Of a DNA stretch of 62,000 nucleotides, positions 32,239-42,249 are shown piece by piece. The translations under genes and the position numbers were made by a program. Every line of letters starts with the position of its first letter. Positions within the stretch are counted from its first letter, which is position 1. The notes below the pieces were generated by a model. It was not told where the DNA came from. It worked only from the letters and a program-made list of their open reading frames with translations, and did no database searches. Source of the DNA: Symbiodinium natans (lineage: Eukaryota; Sar; Dinophyceae; Suessiales; Symbiodiniaceae); the NCBI GenBank assembly GCA_905221605.1, contig CAJNDS010000924.1, forward strand, positions 462,501 through 524,500, written 5' to 3'.

Positions 32239-32526
32239 TTGATCCCTGTCTGCGCTCTTTATAGGGTGCATGCCTTGATCTTAAGAGGCTTTCAAATCTA
32301 CTATTTGCTTAATAAACATCTAGGACACCCAGTAGTGCCCCTTACTCTCTTTTTTGGGCTGAGGATCCCTTCTACAAGCCTACTTGAACCAGAAAGGGTG
32401 CCCTTTTTTCTCCAGGTTTCTGGGCATCCTAATCGGATTAATCGCCATATTACCTTAAACTACGTGGAGACTGCGGTGGTATGGATCGCAAAGACGGATC
32501 ATACTGCGTATACAGCTCATGTCTGA
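32239..32526 (+). CDS. Open frame running through an inverted-repeat element
   Basis: A 95-codon frame reads VCALYRVHALILRGFQIYYL before, and ITLNYVETAVVWIAKTDHTA after, a family D-like element (about 32322-32433) that is itself in frame without a stop. Either the element is an in-frame intron or it has been read as coding sequence. Not recognised. Confidence 0.33.
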   Translation: MIPVCALYRVHALILRGFQIYYLLNKHLGHPVVPLTLFFGLRIPSTSLLEPERVPFFLQVSGHPNRINRHITLNYVETAVVWIAKTDHTAYTAHV

Positions 32527-32556
32527 TCTGAGCTTTAATCAGACTACCCTACTTGG

Positions 32557-32694
32557 CGTGTAATGGTACTTATTAACCAGTCATAACTGTACTTATAACT
32601 GTACTTATAACTGTACTAGGGCACTGAAGGGGCTCATAACAAGGGGGTTATAAGTACAGTTATGGTTTGTTAATAAGTACCATGAACCTCCAAG
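32557..32694. mobile_element. Family A inverted-repeat element
   Basis: TAATGGTACTTATTAACCAG to AATAAGTACCATGAACCTCC; contains a triplicated ATAACTGTACTT unit. Confidence 0.85.
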
Positions 32695-32783
32695 TGCTCA
32701 CCTTGTGGATTCTGTTTGCAAACAGAAACCCTAAACCCTAAACCCTAAACCCTAAACCCTAAACCCTAAACCCTGAATTTCAG

Positions 32784-32886
32784 AATACGTTTGTCGCTGG
32801 ATATTCGTGTAGCATCCCTGTGCCGCTGTTCCGCAGCAAATCGTTTCGAGCTTGGCATCCAACGCAAATGGTGTGGCAAGGAAAGG
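32784..32886 (+). CDS. Candidate exon ending at AGG|GTTTAG
   Basis: Frame reads IRLSLDIRVASLCRCSAANR, then FELGIQRKWCGKER, from TTTCAG to a GTTTAGG array. A second frame (VAGYSCSIPVPLFRSKSFRA) is open over the same stretch. Confidence 0.33.
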
Positions 32887-32967
32887 GTTTAGGGTTTAGG
32901 GTTTAGGGTTAAAGACCTTAAACCCTAAATTCCCTAAATTCCCTAAATGCCTAACGCCTAAACCCTA

Positions 32968-33336
32968 GCCAGCCGAGCGCGTCTTCAGTAGAGGGGCAAG
33001 ATAGGGTCGCCGGGTCAGGCCTAAATGCAACTTCTGCAGACCCTACGAAGCGCAGCTGTCTCGAACCAGATAGGACCACACACATGTACATACGCGAGCA
33101 CACGCATACACGCTCACGTGCATGTATACATATATATATATACATATGTACATCCGCACGCTCAGCCTAACAAAAAACGAGTCACTTTGTCCGAGTCAAA
33201 CACCAAATTCCTCCCAAGCTTAAGACGAGAAAGCACACGAGCAGTGCAACCCGCACAATCCAGGAACCTTCCGAAATCATATGAAGGCTGCCTCTATTCA
33301 GGCATGTATTCCTCAGCAGAAGGGATGTATCCATAG
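32968..33336 (+). CDS. Candidate coding stretch with internal microsatellite
   Basis: 32968 to about 33080 reads QPSASSVEGQDRVAGSGLNA, then TSADPTKRSCLEPDRT. From about 33160 another frame reads KRVTLSESNTKFLPSLRREST, of which the first 20 residues are well balanced, and ends YSSAEGMYP then TAG at 33336. A TA/CA-rich microsatellite separates the two; any intron would have to span it. Confidence 0.28.
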
Positions 33337-33776
33337 ATTGTTAAGGTATACATTCCTTCATACAGGGATATATATATATATATATATGTATACGGAGAGG
33401 GGCCTTTGGGTACTCCCACTGCTTGTCTGCCCTCACATGGCCATGAGCGTAGAGGTGCGGGGGGGCGGGGGATGTCGAATGGGTTTAGGGTTTAGGATTT
33501 AGGGTTGAGGGCTTAAGGTTTAGGGTGACCCAGAGAGCCCCAATACCCCTTCATTAAGGAATATGATGGGGTTAGGGTTATAGGGTTGAGGGGGAGTATT
33601 ACCTTAAGTTATGCAGAGACCCTAGTTATGATTTAAGGTACATTCCCCTTAATTCAGGCGTATTTGGCATGCTGGGGACCTAACACCCATGGGTGCAACG
33701 GGCCCTCCAGGTACGACCCCTAGATGGATATCGAGGCGCTTTGTTTTTTTTTGCCTCAGAATCTATAGGTGGGAAT

Positions 33777-33955
33777 GAAGATAGTTAAAAGGGTGTAGAG
33801 GGCTCTTTTGGGGCAGTGCTTTCTGGTGCAGCAACCTCCCTAACGACCGCCATCGGCAGGACTTCTGTGACACGTCTGCGACACCAGGCGCCTTTGTGCT
33901 TTGGTGGTTTCTTTCGGCATGGCGCCGCCTGTCTAGTAGGGTGGCAAGAACCTTA
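33777..33955 (+). CDS. Candidate terminal exon, strand not certain
   Basis: Plus frame: VEGSFGAVLSGAATSLTTAI, GRTSVTRLRHQAPLCFGGFF, then RHGAACLVGWQEP and TAA. The minus strand is open for 79 codons over the same bases. It lies upstream of the sulfotransferase start. Confidence 0.27.
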
Positions 33956-34176
33956 AAAATGTAGTGGGTCTGATATGTTGCTGTCCCTGTGCCTGAACAC
34001 ACTTTCAGGCACTACTACCCGCCAGAATCCAGAACAATCCAAGGCCACAGGTTTCAAGCCCAAAACTTGGCAGCCCAAAACCAAACACCATGAAAACCCG
34101 TAGCCATGTTGGCCCAACTTCAACCGAAACCTTCCATGCAAACGACTGGAGCTCCTTTCTTAGGCCCTAGGCTGCC

Positions 34177-36205
34177 ATGGTGTCGCTGCTTCTTTTCCTC
34201 TGCTTCCTGCCCTCGGCAGCACTAGAAGTGCTGGATGTGGGTGCACCAAGGACGGGCACACAATCCATGCATCTGGCAACTTAGCGACACTTTTTGTAGG
34301 GTTTAGGGTTTAGGATTTTTTCAAAAGGGTTGAGACCATAATCCCTGCTAGAGCTGAAAGTGTAACACCTTTTTCGGAGGCTTATGAACTCAGCAGCTAA
34401 GGCCATGAACAGGCTTGGCCTCAAGACACTGCACAGCGGCTATCAGTTCTTCAGGAGAAGCTCGGCAGGACTCTCATGGAGGCTGTTTTTGGTATTTTGT
34501 TTGTCCCTGGCCTAAACCCTAAACCCTAAACCCTAAACCCTAAACCCTGAACCCTGAACCCTGAACCCTAAACCCTAAACCCTGAACCCTGAACCCTCAA
34601 CCCTAAACCCTAAGCAGCTCTCACCCTAGACCCCATGCCTTCTCCAAACCTTAAATCACAGGCTTCAAAGCGACCCCAGCGCACCCAGCGCCCAGGAACC
34701 CGAAACCCTAGGAACAGTCCTAAACCCTAAAGCCTACGAACGCTAGGAACCTTAAACCCGAAATAGCCCTCTAAACTCCTCCGGAAAGACCTGCCCTGAA
34801 CCAGAAACCCTAGAACCTAAAACCCTAAACCCTAAACCCTAAACCCTAAACCCTAAACCCTAAACCCTAAACGCTCTGAACTCCTTAGGGAAGACCTGGT
34901 GCGAGTACCTCTTCGGGAACGGCTCCCTCCAAGAAGCGCTGGACACCTTACAGGGCTTCGATGCTGCGATGGACGAGCCCTTCCACTTGGTGTATGAGGA
35001 GATGGGTCTACAGGGTGGGGCCCCCTAGTTATAAGTAGAGTTATAAGGGCCCTAAATTGGGTTATAAGGACCCTAAGTTAGGTTATAAGTCCCTTAACTA
35101 CAGTTAGTATAGTAAGGGGGCCCCACCCTGTAGGTTTTAGGGTTTTAGGGTTTTAGGGTTTTAGGGTTTTAGGGTTTTAGGGTTTTAGGGTTGAAGGGTT
35201 TTAGGGTTGAAGGGTTTTAGGGTTTTAGGGTTTTAGGGTTTTAGGGTTTTAGGGTTTTAGGGTTTAGGGTTTTAGGGTTTTAGGGCTTTAGGGTTTTAGG
35301 GTTTTAGGGTTTTAGGGTTTTAGGGTTTTAGGGTTTTAGGTTTTTAGGGTTTTAGGGTTGAAGGGTTTTAGGGTTTTAGGGTTTTAGGGTTTTAGGGTTG
35401 AAGGGTTTTAGGCTTTTAGGGTTTAGGGTTCCCCTCATCTACTATTTGCTTACGAACCCCCCCCCAGAAAGTGAAAGATAATAGTCCCCCCTTGTAAGGA
35501 ACACCGTTTTGTTTTATTTCTTTTTTGGGGGGAGGTGCTTAAGCAAGAGGGGTACTTAGTACACGAAAGGCTCTAATGTAGTTCCTTTTTCGCTTTGTTA
35601 CAGAGGATTTTAGTATGCTACCAAAAAAGGTACTCCATAGGAGCCTTTAGGTATGATTTAAGGTTATCTTCCCTAACTCAGGGGCAAATTGAGCTCTTGG
35701 GTCGCTTTTGAAAGGGATTGCCGGTGAATCGAGCCAATCCCACGAGGAGATCATGGAGGCCTTCCCGCAGGCGAAGTTTGTCTTAACCATCTCGGACCCA
35801 GAGCGATGGTATGACAGCTACGTGAAGCTTCTGGTAAGCATGAGGTCCGTCATCGATCCGCTTATAGACGCTGTGCAACTCGACACCTGGGCGCAGACTG
35901 AGGCAGGGGAAACCTGCAGTGCTGGGGTGTACTGGGGCTGTGATGTTGCCAACGTGAGCGCGTCCGAAGCGTCCAAGAAGCAGTGCATGGATAGCTACAA
36001 GCGACACAATGAGCGCGTGCAGGAAGTGATCCCTGCCGACCGACTGCTGGTGTTCAATTTTTCAGATGGCTGGGCGCCGCTGGCCCACTTCCTCGGCAAG
36101 CCCATTCCGGATGCAGAGTTCCCACATGTGGATTTGCCTGGTCTCTTCTATGAAAAGATTTTGCCTGAGGTGCTCTCGAGTGACTCGACCGCGTCGACGG
36201 TCTGA
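34177..36205 (+). CDS. Sulfotransferase-family protein, four exons, secreted or ER type
   Basis: Best-recognised gene in the window. Model: exons 34177-34275, 34402-about 34498, 34889-35005 and 35715-36205 (stop TGA), giving about 267 aa, the usual size for the P-loop sulfotransferase family (Pfam Sulfotransfer_4 type). Residues 1-16 form a hydrophobic signal peptide. The PAPS-binding loop follows as GAPRTGTQSMHLAMNRLGL, which needs exons 1 and 2 joined. Exon 3 has GFDAAMDEPFHLVYEEM. Exon 4 carries MEAFPQAKFVLTISDPERWY (3'-phosphate-binding strand) and LLVFNFSDGWAPLAHFLG, both typical of the family. Intron 1 is GC-AG (34276-34401); intron 3 (35006-35714) is GT-AG and phase-consistent. The exon 2 donor is the uncertain point; GT at 34499 keeps the frame. 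Introns hold inverted-repeat elements, CCCTAAA repeats and an 8-bp TTTTAGGG array. The substrate cannot be told. The family call is knowledge-based; exon limits are inferred. Confidence 0.85.
34512..34620 (-). repeat. CCCTAAA/CCCTGAA array in the sulfotransferase intron 2
   Basis: Blocks of CCCTAAA and CCCTGAA alternate; a second array lies at 34822-34872 in the same intron. Confidence 0.95.
35007..35132. mobile_element. Family Q element in the sulfotransferase intron 3
   Basis: Perfect 18-bp ends CTACAGGGTGGGGCCCCC and GGGGGCCCCACCCTGTAG; worn relatives at 39950-40170 and 56012-56130. Confidence 0.88.
35133..35432 (+). repeat. 300-bp array of an 8-bp TTTTAGGG unit
   Basis: More than 30 units of GTTTTAGG, with a few TTGAAGGG variants at regular positions, inside intron 3 of the sulfotransferase gene. 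All other large arrays in the window use the 7-bp TTTAGGG unit, so this is a separate local expansion. Confidence 0.9.
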
Positions 36206-36714
36206 TTTCTGCAGGAATCGATCCGGAGCTATGAGCACCAACAGCCAACAGCGCTCATCCAAGCCATGCCTGCATGCCGTCTGGAAAAAGACCGGGCAAG
36301 TCCTGCTTTGTTCTGAACTTTCAAGCTTACCCTGAGGATTCGTTTCGCCCGGAGGCTTCTTAACACAGAGGATGGTTGGTGGTGATTGAAGCTCGAGACT
36401 TTGAAGCATGAGTCGAAATCCTGAACCCTTCGCAAACACTAAACTATGAATGCGAAGAGAAACAAGATCTCCAAGATAAAAAACTAATGGTACTAATAGC
36501 ACGAACATTATTACTTATTTTCATAATCACGAAAGTTGGCATAGGGAGGTGGACTTGTATTTGCTTTAGCAAGGGAAGGGGTCCAATTGAGGAAAAGGAG
36601 GGATGGGGTATTGTTTCTATCGGTAGGGTCCGTTAATCGGGCAAGGGGTCGCCCATGCATCGAATTTATCGGCAAACCGGGGGGGGGGAGGGGGGCGGAG
36701 GAGGGTGGTGATAG
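36206..36714. other. 3' flank of the sulfotransferase gene
   Basis: No coding-like frame after the stop; no canonical AATAAA seen close by. Ends with a G-rich tract at 36680-36705. Confidence 0.5.
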
Positions 36715-36830
36715 ATGCGCAGTCGAGGTTCTCTGAAGCGCTCGCGCATTTCGGAACGCCCCTCAGATCTGGATCGATCGTGGTCTCCGTGGGCGCATGT
36801 GTGGCGTGTGGGGGGTTGTGGAGTGTGGAG
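36715..36830 (+). CDS. Candidate first exon, arginine/serine-rich
   Basis: ATG at 36715 opens MRSRGSLKRSRISERPSDLD, then RSWSPWAHVWR. RS-rich composition recalls splicing-factor tails, but the stretch is short and a G/T-rich low-complexity tract follows. A family A element sits directly downstream. Confidence 0.25.
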
Positions 36831-36856
36831 TGTTGTGCTCTGTAGTGGTGGTTATG

Positions 36857-36998
36857 CTTGGAGGTTCATGGTACTTACTTACCCAACAATAACTGTACGT
36901 ATAACCCAGTTTATAACCATGTAAGGGCACTGAAGGGCCTTACAAGTGGCTTATAAGTACAGTTGTAACTGGGTTCTAAGTACCATGAACCTCCAAGT
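36857..36998. mobile_element. Family A inverted-repeat element
   Basis: GCTTGGAGGTTCATGG to CCATGAACCTCCAAGT, set in a G/T-rich tract. Confidence 0.88.
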
Positions 36999-37213
36999 GG
37001 TGTTGGTGTGTGGTGGAGCGTGGAGTGTGGTGGTGGCAGCGGTGGAGTTGGTAGTAGTGCGCAGTGTGTAGCGGGGTGTCTGCAATCCATATTGGGCCAG
37101 CTTTCGTTGTCCTCGGCTTCACCCTTCAGGTATTGTCAACTTTAGTAATATGAATAACCAACAATACACCGACATGCGAATACCCTTCGACCAACGCATG
37201 CGCTAACTTGCAG

Positions 37214-37290
37214 GCCGGCACTACAGGTTCAGGTTTCTCACCTTCAACTTGGCCAACAGCCACCCGGATGGTTGTAAGACAACAGAAAGG
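37214..37290 (+). CDS. Candidate exon pair (with 37086-37129)
   Basis: Exon 37214-37290 after TTGCAG reads RHYRFRFLTFNLANSHPDGC, then KTTER, and ends at a GTTTAC donor. An upstream exon ending at CAG|GTATTG (37129) in the frame YWASFRCPRLHPS matches its phase. No family recognised. Confidence 0.42.
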
Positions 37291-37403
37291 GTTTACAGGG
37301 TTCAGGGCTGTTCGGGTTTGTTTAAAAAGAGAGGTTAAAGGGTTTCTAGGGGTTTAGGCCTTGAAAGTCATAGTTTTGGGCTTGGGGCTTTGCGATCCGT
37401 GTC

Positions 37404-37549
37404 TGCAGCATGTCAGTCCTAAGGCGCCTTTTCCCGCCCCTGTGAGCAACAGTATGCCAGCAGCGGATGCGAAAGCTTCGACCACCCCTGTTATTTTTCT
37501 GGAGCCTGTTACCGCCCCCAGTGAAGCAAAACAGTATGCAAAACAGTGA
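37404..37549 (+). CDS. Candidate terminal exon, strand not fully certain
   Basis: Plus frame after CTGCAG: HVSPKAPFPAPVSNSMPAAD, AKASTTPVIFLEPVTAPSEA, then KQYAKQ and TGA. The minus strand is open for 79 codons over the same bases (SRKITGVVEAFASAAGILLL), so strand choice rests on the acceptor only. Confidence 0.3.
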
Positions 37550-37869
37550 ATGCTCGCCCAAGCGCGCGTTCTACACTCAGCTTGCTTATCCACTAGGACC
37601 CAGAGTAGGCCCTTCTTCCCGTTTTTTGAGGTTTAGGTTCCTTCATAAGCCCCTGTCAGCAAGAACGGGCACCATGTTTATTCCGAGGGTATTCTCGGGT
37701 CCTCAACATGGAGGAAGCTGGGTCCCTAAGACGTGAGCAACCCACACTCCCAGCGGACCCTAGACAATCCCAAACCCATGGTTCCCTAAACTACTAGAAA
37801 GATCCCATGTGCTTTTTGTGAAGGGTTTAGGGTCTAGAGTTTAGGACTCAGAGTGTGCGGCAATACTAG

Positions 37870-38010
37870 ACGCAGAAGCTGTGAAGGTTAGGATGCAGCT
37901 CCGTGCGAAGAGCAGCCGTGGCCCGATTGTGGAGGACCATCTAACACGGTGTTATCCCACCCCACGCCGTCTCAGGCGGCAACACCACCCTAACCTACTC
38001 CAATTAGGGT
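37870..38010 (+). CDS. Candidate basic exon
   Basis: Frame reads AEAVKVRMQLRAKSSRGPIV, then EDHLTRCYPTPRRLRRQHHP, NLLQ. It stays open through a TA/TG microsatellite to 38192, which is probably not coding. An acceptor TACTAG precedes it. Confidence 0.35.
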
Positions 38011-38509
38011 TTAGGCCTAAATTCTACAAAAAATCTTGGGGGGCCAAGATTCGGAAAAATGACCGACTGCAGGAATATACATATACATATATATATATAT
38101 GTGTGTGTGTATGTATATACATATACACGGAGATTTTGAGCAGAAACCACCCCACATTTTTTCCATGTTTTGAGGAGCGTGGAGGTTTCTAGGGGGTGCG
38201 TGGGTTCCGGGCCAGGGCCGCCTGAGCCTTGAGTTTAGGGAGTACCCTTCTGCTTTTCCTGGTGTTTTCAACACCATTGAACCCTAAACGACGTTACAGG
38301 GTCGTCCCGGTTGGGGGGGGACGGGGGGTTTTTAAGGTAGCTCCATGGTGCCTTGGTATGGGCCCTTGATTGGGGGAACCCTCATATGCCCCTGATATAC
38401 CCTATCAAACCTACCTCAGAACCCTTCAGAGATGGCAAGGGACCACAGTAAGGGACCATGCAACCCTAAACCCTAAACCCTAAACCCTAAATGGCTTGAC
38501 CTCCCTTAG

Positions 38510-38604
38510 AGGGGTAGGCGTGATTCTGCACTGAGGCCAGCAGCTGCAGTCATCAGATGCGATTCAAGGCCTCCTGGGCTCTACCCGGAGAGACCTCTAT
38601 TAGG
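38510..38604 (+). CDS. Candidate exon ending at a telomere-type donor
   Basis: Frame reads SALRPAAAVIRCDSRPPGLY, then PERPLL, between CCCTTAG and GG|GTTTAG. CCCTAAA repeats lie upstream. No family recognised. Confidence 0.35.
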
Positions 38605-38769
38605 GTTTAGGGTTTAGGGTTAAGGAACATATGGTTCAGCATTTAGGGCTTAGGGTTGAGGATTTAGGGTTTAGTGATATACCTTCATTTCTACTAAGGG
38701 ATCCTTTATGTCTTAAGGTATAGATTCCTGAATTCAAGGGGTATTGGGCGTGGTCGCTCCTGGTCGGCC

Positions 38770-39350
38770 ATATGCCTGTTGGTTTACTCGGTTGCTAGTA
38801 TTCTGAATAGTAGTATGAGTCGTCGCAGTGAAATATATGTAACGAAATATTGGTTAACAAATATTCATGAGAATAAGAAGGACTTTGATTGCCATCCTCA
38901 TGTTTGTTGTGGTTGTTCCTGTGTGCTTTAGAATCGATTCTGCTTATTGCTATTCCATTGTTGCTTAATTATTTCCATATCATCAATATTCTTGTTATTG
39001 CCAAGACTGCAAGTAGCACATTGTTTTCATGCTCATACAAATACCACTAGTCTGAGTAACTGTGTTCATTATGATTGTCCATCATGAGCTTTATTCAGAC
39101 TAGCATATTCATGAGCATTCTCAGTCTGTATCATCATCACCACCATCAGTGTTCTGATTCTTTATTGTTTTTAGTACGTTTATCATCCTACAAGTGTTGA
39201 CGTATCCTCTTGACTAGCATGATCCGCATTGTTTGTACCATTCGTATGTTTGACTTCGTTAGTTCTGTCAGTAGTATGCGTGGCATTAGGTTGTTGTTGT
39301 GTTATTCGTATTCGTTGTGTTTTGTTTACGCATGTCTACACGGTTGTTAA
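38770..39350. other. AT-rich spacer without visible gene
   Basis: T-rich, lacks telomere-type repeats and inverted-repeat elements, and shows no coding-like frame; unusual for this window. Possibly an intergenic region or UTR. Confidence 0.5.
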
Positions 39351-39652
39351 GCCCGGCTGCTGACAATCGCAAATGCCAGTAGCAGTAGGAATAGAAGCTG
39401 CAACAGGAGGAGGAGGGAGGAGGAGCACGAGTATGAGTAGGGCTCCCTGCAGTTGCAGAAGCCATCAAGCACTCGCAGCAGCACGAAGCTTGAGTTGTCT
39501 TTTTCTGGAGGAAAGGGGTGGGGGGGGGGTTAACATTGTTTGTACCTTGCTGTTGTGCCGTTGCCTTGCGCTGCTTTGGGTTTAGGGTTCAGGGTTTAGG
39601 GTTTAGAGTGTAGGGTTTAGGGTTCAGGGTTTCGGGTTTAGGGTAAAAGGGC

Positions 39653-39925
39653 CTAGTTACCACCCGCAACCTCAGCCAGAGCAGCGCCCAAAACCTTTGT
39701 GTCGTTGTTCGGGCTCTTAGTATGAAGGCCGTTAGAGTCCAGGGCTTAGGGGGTTGAGTTTAGTGCGCCCTACATACAAAGAGGTAGCTGGGCTCACCCT
39801 AAACCCTAAGAGCCCAAGCACGAAACCCCTAAATTCCCGAAGTGGCTAAACCCTAAATTCTAAACCTTAAACCCTAAACCCTAAACAACTTGGGCCTCAA
39901 AGCTGTCTAGGAACTCGGCCGACAT
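39653..39925. CDS. Two candidate exons, strand unresolved
   Basis: Minus reading: MSAEFLDSFEAQ starting at 39925 and a terminal exon SPNNDTKVLGAALAEVAGGN to TAG at 39653. Plus reading: LVTTRNLSQSSAQNLCVVVR then ALSMKAVRV, and SKLSRNSADIDLDGSSLFYT. Both pairs look coding-like; arrays of both orientations separate them. Confidence 0.28.
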
Positions 39926-40220
39926 CGATCTTGATGGCTCTTCCTTGTTCTACACCCTATAGGTACAAAAGTAGCCCGATAAGGGCCCTAAGCTTAGGAT
40001 ATAGGTATCCTAAACTTAGATTCTGAATCCCTGAATCCATAGGTAGTACGTTACTATATCCCCTTGGGAATTATTATTTGTTCATGTTAAACCCAAGGGG
40101 GTATTGAACATATTATGTTTATTAAGGTTCTAAGGGGAGTATAGACAGTAAGGGGCCCCCTCCTTGTAGGGCTCTTGCAAGTTCTAAAGATCAAACCCTA
40201 AACCCTAAACCCTAAACCCT

Positions 40221-40295
40221 ATCAATGCGCCGGAGGTCTCTTCGGACAGCCCCTGGAAAGAAGTCTGGCCTCGCCGCTCTCTGTTACTGGGCTGA
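40221..40295 (+). CDS. Candidate terminal exon
   Basis: Frame INAPEVSSDSPWKEVWPRRS, then LLLG and TGA, about 70% G/C at third positions; a second plus frame (CAGGLFGQPLERSLASPLSV) is open too. Flanked by CCCTAAA on the left and TTTAGGG on the right. Confidence 0.28.
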   Translation: MNAPEVSSDSPWKEVWPRRSLLLG

Positions 40296-40398
40296 TATTG
40301 CTTGTTTAGGGTTTAGGCATTGGTTTGGGGGTTAGGGGTTTAGGGTGTAGGGTTTAGGGTTTAGGGGTTGAGGGTTTAGGGTTTAGGGTTTGTTGAGA

Positions 40399-40533
40399 TC
40401 TACTGACGGCTTTGCTTGCAAGTTGTGCTTGTGTATTGTTCGCCCTGCTGAAATATTTCACATCCCAAAACGTGCGTTGGCCTTAGCAGTTCAGGAAGCG
40501 GAGTTGCCGCATCAAGGGTCAGGAATTGTGTAG
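40399..40533 (+). CDS. Candidate terminal exon
   Basis: Frame reads RSTDGFACKLCLCIVRPAEI, then FHIPKRALALAVQEAELPHQ, GSGIV and TAG. It starts directly after a telomere-type array, whose TTTAG or the TTGAG just behind it could be the acceptor. Confidence 0.35.
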   Translation, partial: STDGFACKLCLCIVRPAEIFHIPKRALALAVQEAELPHQGSGIV

Positions 40534-40811
40534 TCTGGGGGTGGTGGGTGGTCGTATGCATTGGTTTGTTTTGTTTTTGTTTTTTTTCCGGGCGTTTGGA
40601 TTTCGTAAGTCTACGTAGTATCCCCATCCCCACTTACTAAGTCAAAAGGGCTTCCAAGTAGCAACACCCAGACCCTCAGGTCATCGGAATCTACCATGGA
40701 CCCCTGAGGTTGTACCCTTGGGTTTGGGGACCCATTTTAAAGATCCTCTCAGGGAATATAAGAGCCATATTAGGAATCTATCAGGGGATCCTCTTAGGGG
40801 TACATCCTTAG

Positions 40812-41131
40812 GGGAGTGTGACTCCCTTGATCAGGACGGTTCGGACCCCGATGCCATCTTCGTCTCGTTTCCGGCCTGCGCGTGCAAAGGGTTTAGGGTT
40901 TAGGGTTTAGGGTTCATTGAGTCCAGGGTCTTGAGGGTTTGAGGTTTCTCGCAATAGGCCCAGTACGAGCATGTGTGTCCTAAACCCTAAACCCTAAGCC
41001 CTGAAAAGGAGGCCCGAGTTTTCTGTGCTTTCGTAGCTTCGACCTTACAACCTCTTTTGGTTCATCGGTGGGCTAAGCAGCTCAGTCCTTTGCTGGAAGG
41101 CTGGGCGCAGTCCCTTCCCTTGAGGCCCTAA
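40812..41131 (+). CDS. Unrecognised protein end, two or three exons
   Basis: Exon 40812-40890 begins right at the TTAG end of an inverted-repeat element and reads GECDSLDQDGSDPDAIFVSF, then PACACK, stopping at GTTTAGG. The terminal exon 41037-41131 after TTTCGTAG reads STLQPLLVHRWAKQLSPLLE, then GWAQSLPLRP and TAA. The two do not share a phase, so a very small exon near 40954-40970 is needed. No family recognised. Confidence 0.42.
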
Positions 41132-41156
41132 TCGCCTTCAGAAGCCCATGAACCTC

Positions 41157-41288
41157 AACTTGGAGGTTCATGGTACTTATTAGCCAACTGTAACAGTACT
41201 TATAACCATATTAGGGCACTAAAGGGGCTTATAAGTGGGTTATAAGGACAGTCATCATTGGTTACAGAAGTACCATGAACCTCAACAG
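41157..41288. mobile_element. Family A inverted-repeat element
   Basis: ACTTGGAGGTTCATGG to CCATGAACCTCAAC, just downstream of a candidate terminal exon. Confidence 0.85.
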
Positions 41289-41338
41289 GCCACCCTAAGA
41301 CCAAACGTCCTAAACCCTAAACCCTAAACCATTTGCAG

Positions 41339-41458
41339 GAGAGCTGCCTGGACATCGCCAGCCTCAGCGAGCAGTTGGGCACCATCTTCCCGCAGCGCGG
41401 CCTGACAGTGCCAGTTGAACGCTACTTAGAGCACCCTTTAGAGCACGGAAGCCTAGCA
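41339..41458 (+). CDS. Candidate exon
   Basis: After TTTGCAG the frame reads ESCLDIASLSEQLGTIFPQR, then GLTVPVERYLEHPLEHGS, with third positions almost all G/C in the first 25 codons. CCCTAAA repeats lie on both sides. It could belong with the exons at 42.4-43.95 kb. No family recognised. Confidence 0.45.
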
Positions 41459-41608
41459 CCAAAAACCCTGAACCCTAAAAACCCTAAAATCCCTAAACCC
41501 TAAACCCTCAACCCTAAACCCATCTTTCTTGTTGCATAAGATGTATACAGGTTACGCTGGATCTTTCTGACCTCAGACTCAGACAGTCGCCCTCTTAGGC
41601 TGCACTGA

Positions 41609-41752
41609 ATTCTTGCGGAGGAACTCAAGAGGTTGAACTACGGTGAAAATAATTATTCTATAAGATACAGGCGTTCATCGGATTGGACCCTGGAATTTTT
41701 CGTTGCACATGTCGGGAAACAAGAAATACGAGATTGGCTCAGGGTCTGGTAG
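41609..41752 (+). CDS. Candidate terminal exon of distinct composition
   Basis: Open for 47 codons to TAG: ILAEELKRLNYGENNYSIRY, RRSSDWTLEFFVAHVGKQEI, then RDWLRVW. Codon use is more A/T-ending than in neighbouring candidates. A TGA lies just upstream, so an acceptor such as GCGGAG must be used if it is real. No family recognised. Confidence 0.33.
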   Translation: MLAEELKRLNYGENNYSIRYRRSSDWTLEFFVAHVGKQEIRDWLRVW

Positions 41753-42017
41753 ATGTTTCAAACCTTGGTCTCAAGCCTTCCCTTCAGTCCCAAAGCACCT
41801 CCAAGAGCCCAGCCCCCCAGCCCTCCAGCCCTCCAGCGGTTTAGGGTTCAGGGTTTAGGGTTTAGGGTTTAGGGTCCCACGGGCGTTGGATGTTCACGGG
41901 CTTGGTGCTACCTCAAGAGCCCAATTATGCCCCTTAAATAAGGAGTGAAATCATATTCAGCATCCCTAGGTAAGTTCAGGCAAATTCCTTTGTTAAGGGG
42001 GGTAAACGGGCTTTCTG

Positions 42018-42142
42018 GGCTTTTTTTTGTGGATATACTTGCAAGCCTGAAACCTGAAACGTTGTACTGTGTTCGCGTTGCTTCTCGTGTTGTCTTGTAC
42101 TTCCGTTATGACCGCATCAAAGGACCCCCTTACTTATGCTAG
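42018..42142 (+). CDS. Candidate terminal exon after a family B element
   Basis: Frame reads VDILASLKPETLYCVRVASR, then VVLYFRYDRIKGPPYLC and TAG. The frame stays open back into the preceding inverted-repeat element, which may simply be permissive sequence. Third positions are not GC-rich. Confidence 0.25.
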
Positions 42143-42249
42143 CTATATATATTTAAGGGCCTAACTTGGAGATTTAACCCAAGTCAGGGGCCTTATCAGT
42201 CTGCTTGGTGTTGCTCGGGGGGGGAGGGGTTCCTTGTATTGCTTCCCCC

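Noticed and set aside
35450-35714. Extra coding exon just before sulfotransferase exon 4
   Set aside because: The stretch consists of two degenerate inverted-repeat elements (family M-like and family B-like ends) and has no frame matching the protein family.
36062-36508. 148-codon minus ORF over the sulfotransferase 3' end
   Set aside because: It is antisense to the conserved sulfotransferase exon; a shadow frame.
37871-38192. 103-codon ORF taken as one exon
   Set aside because: The second half is a TA/TG microsatellite; only the first part (37870-38010) is kept as a candidate.
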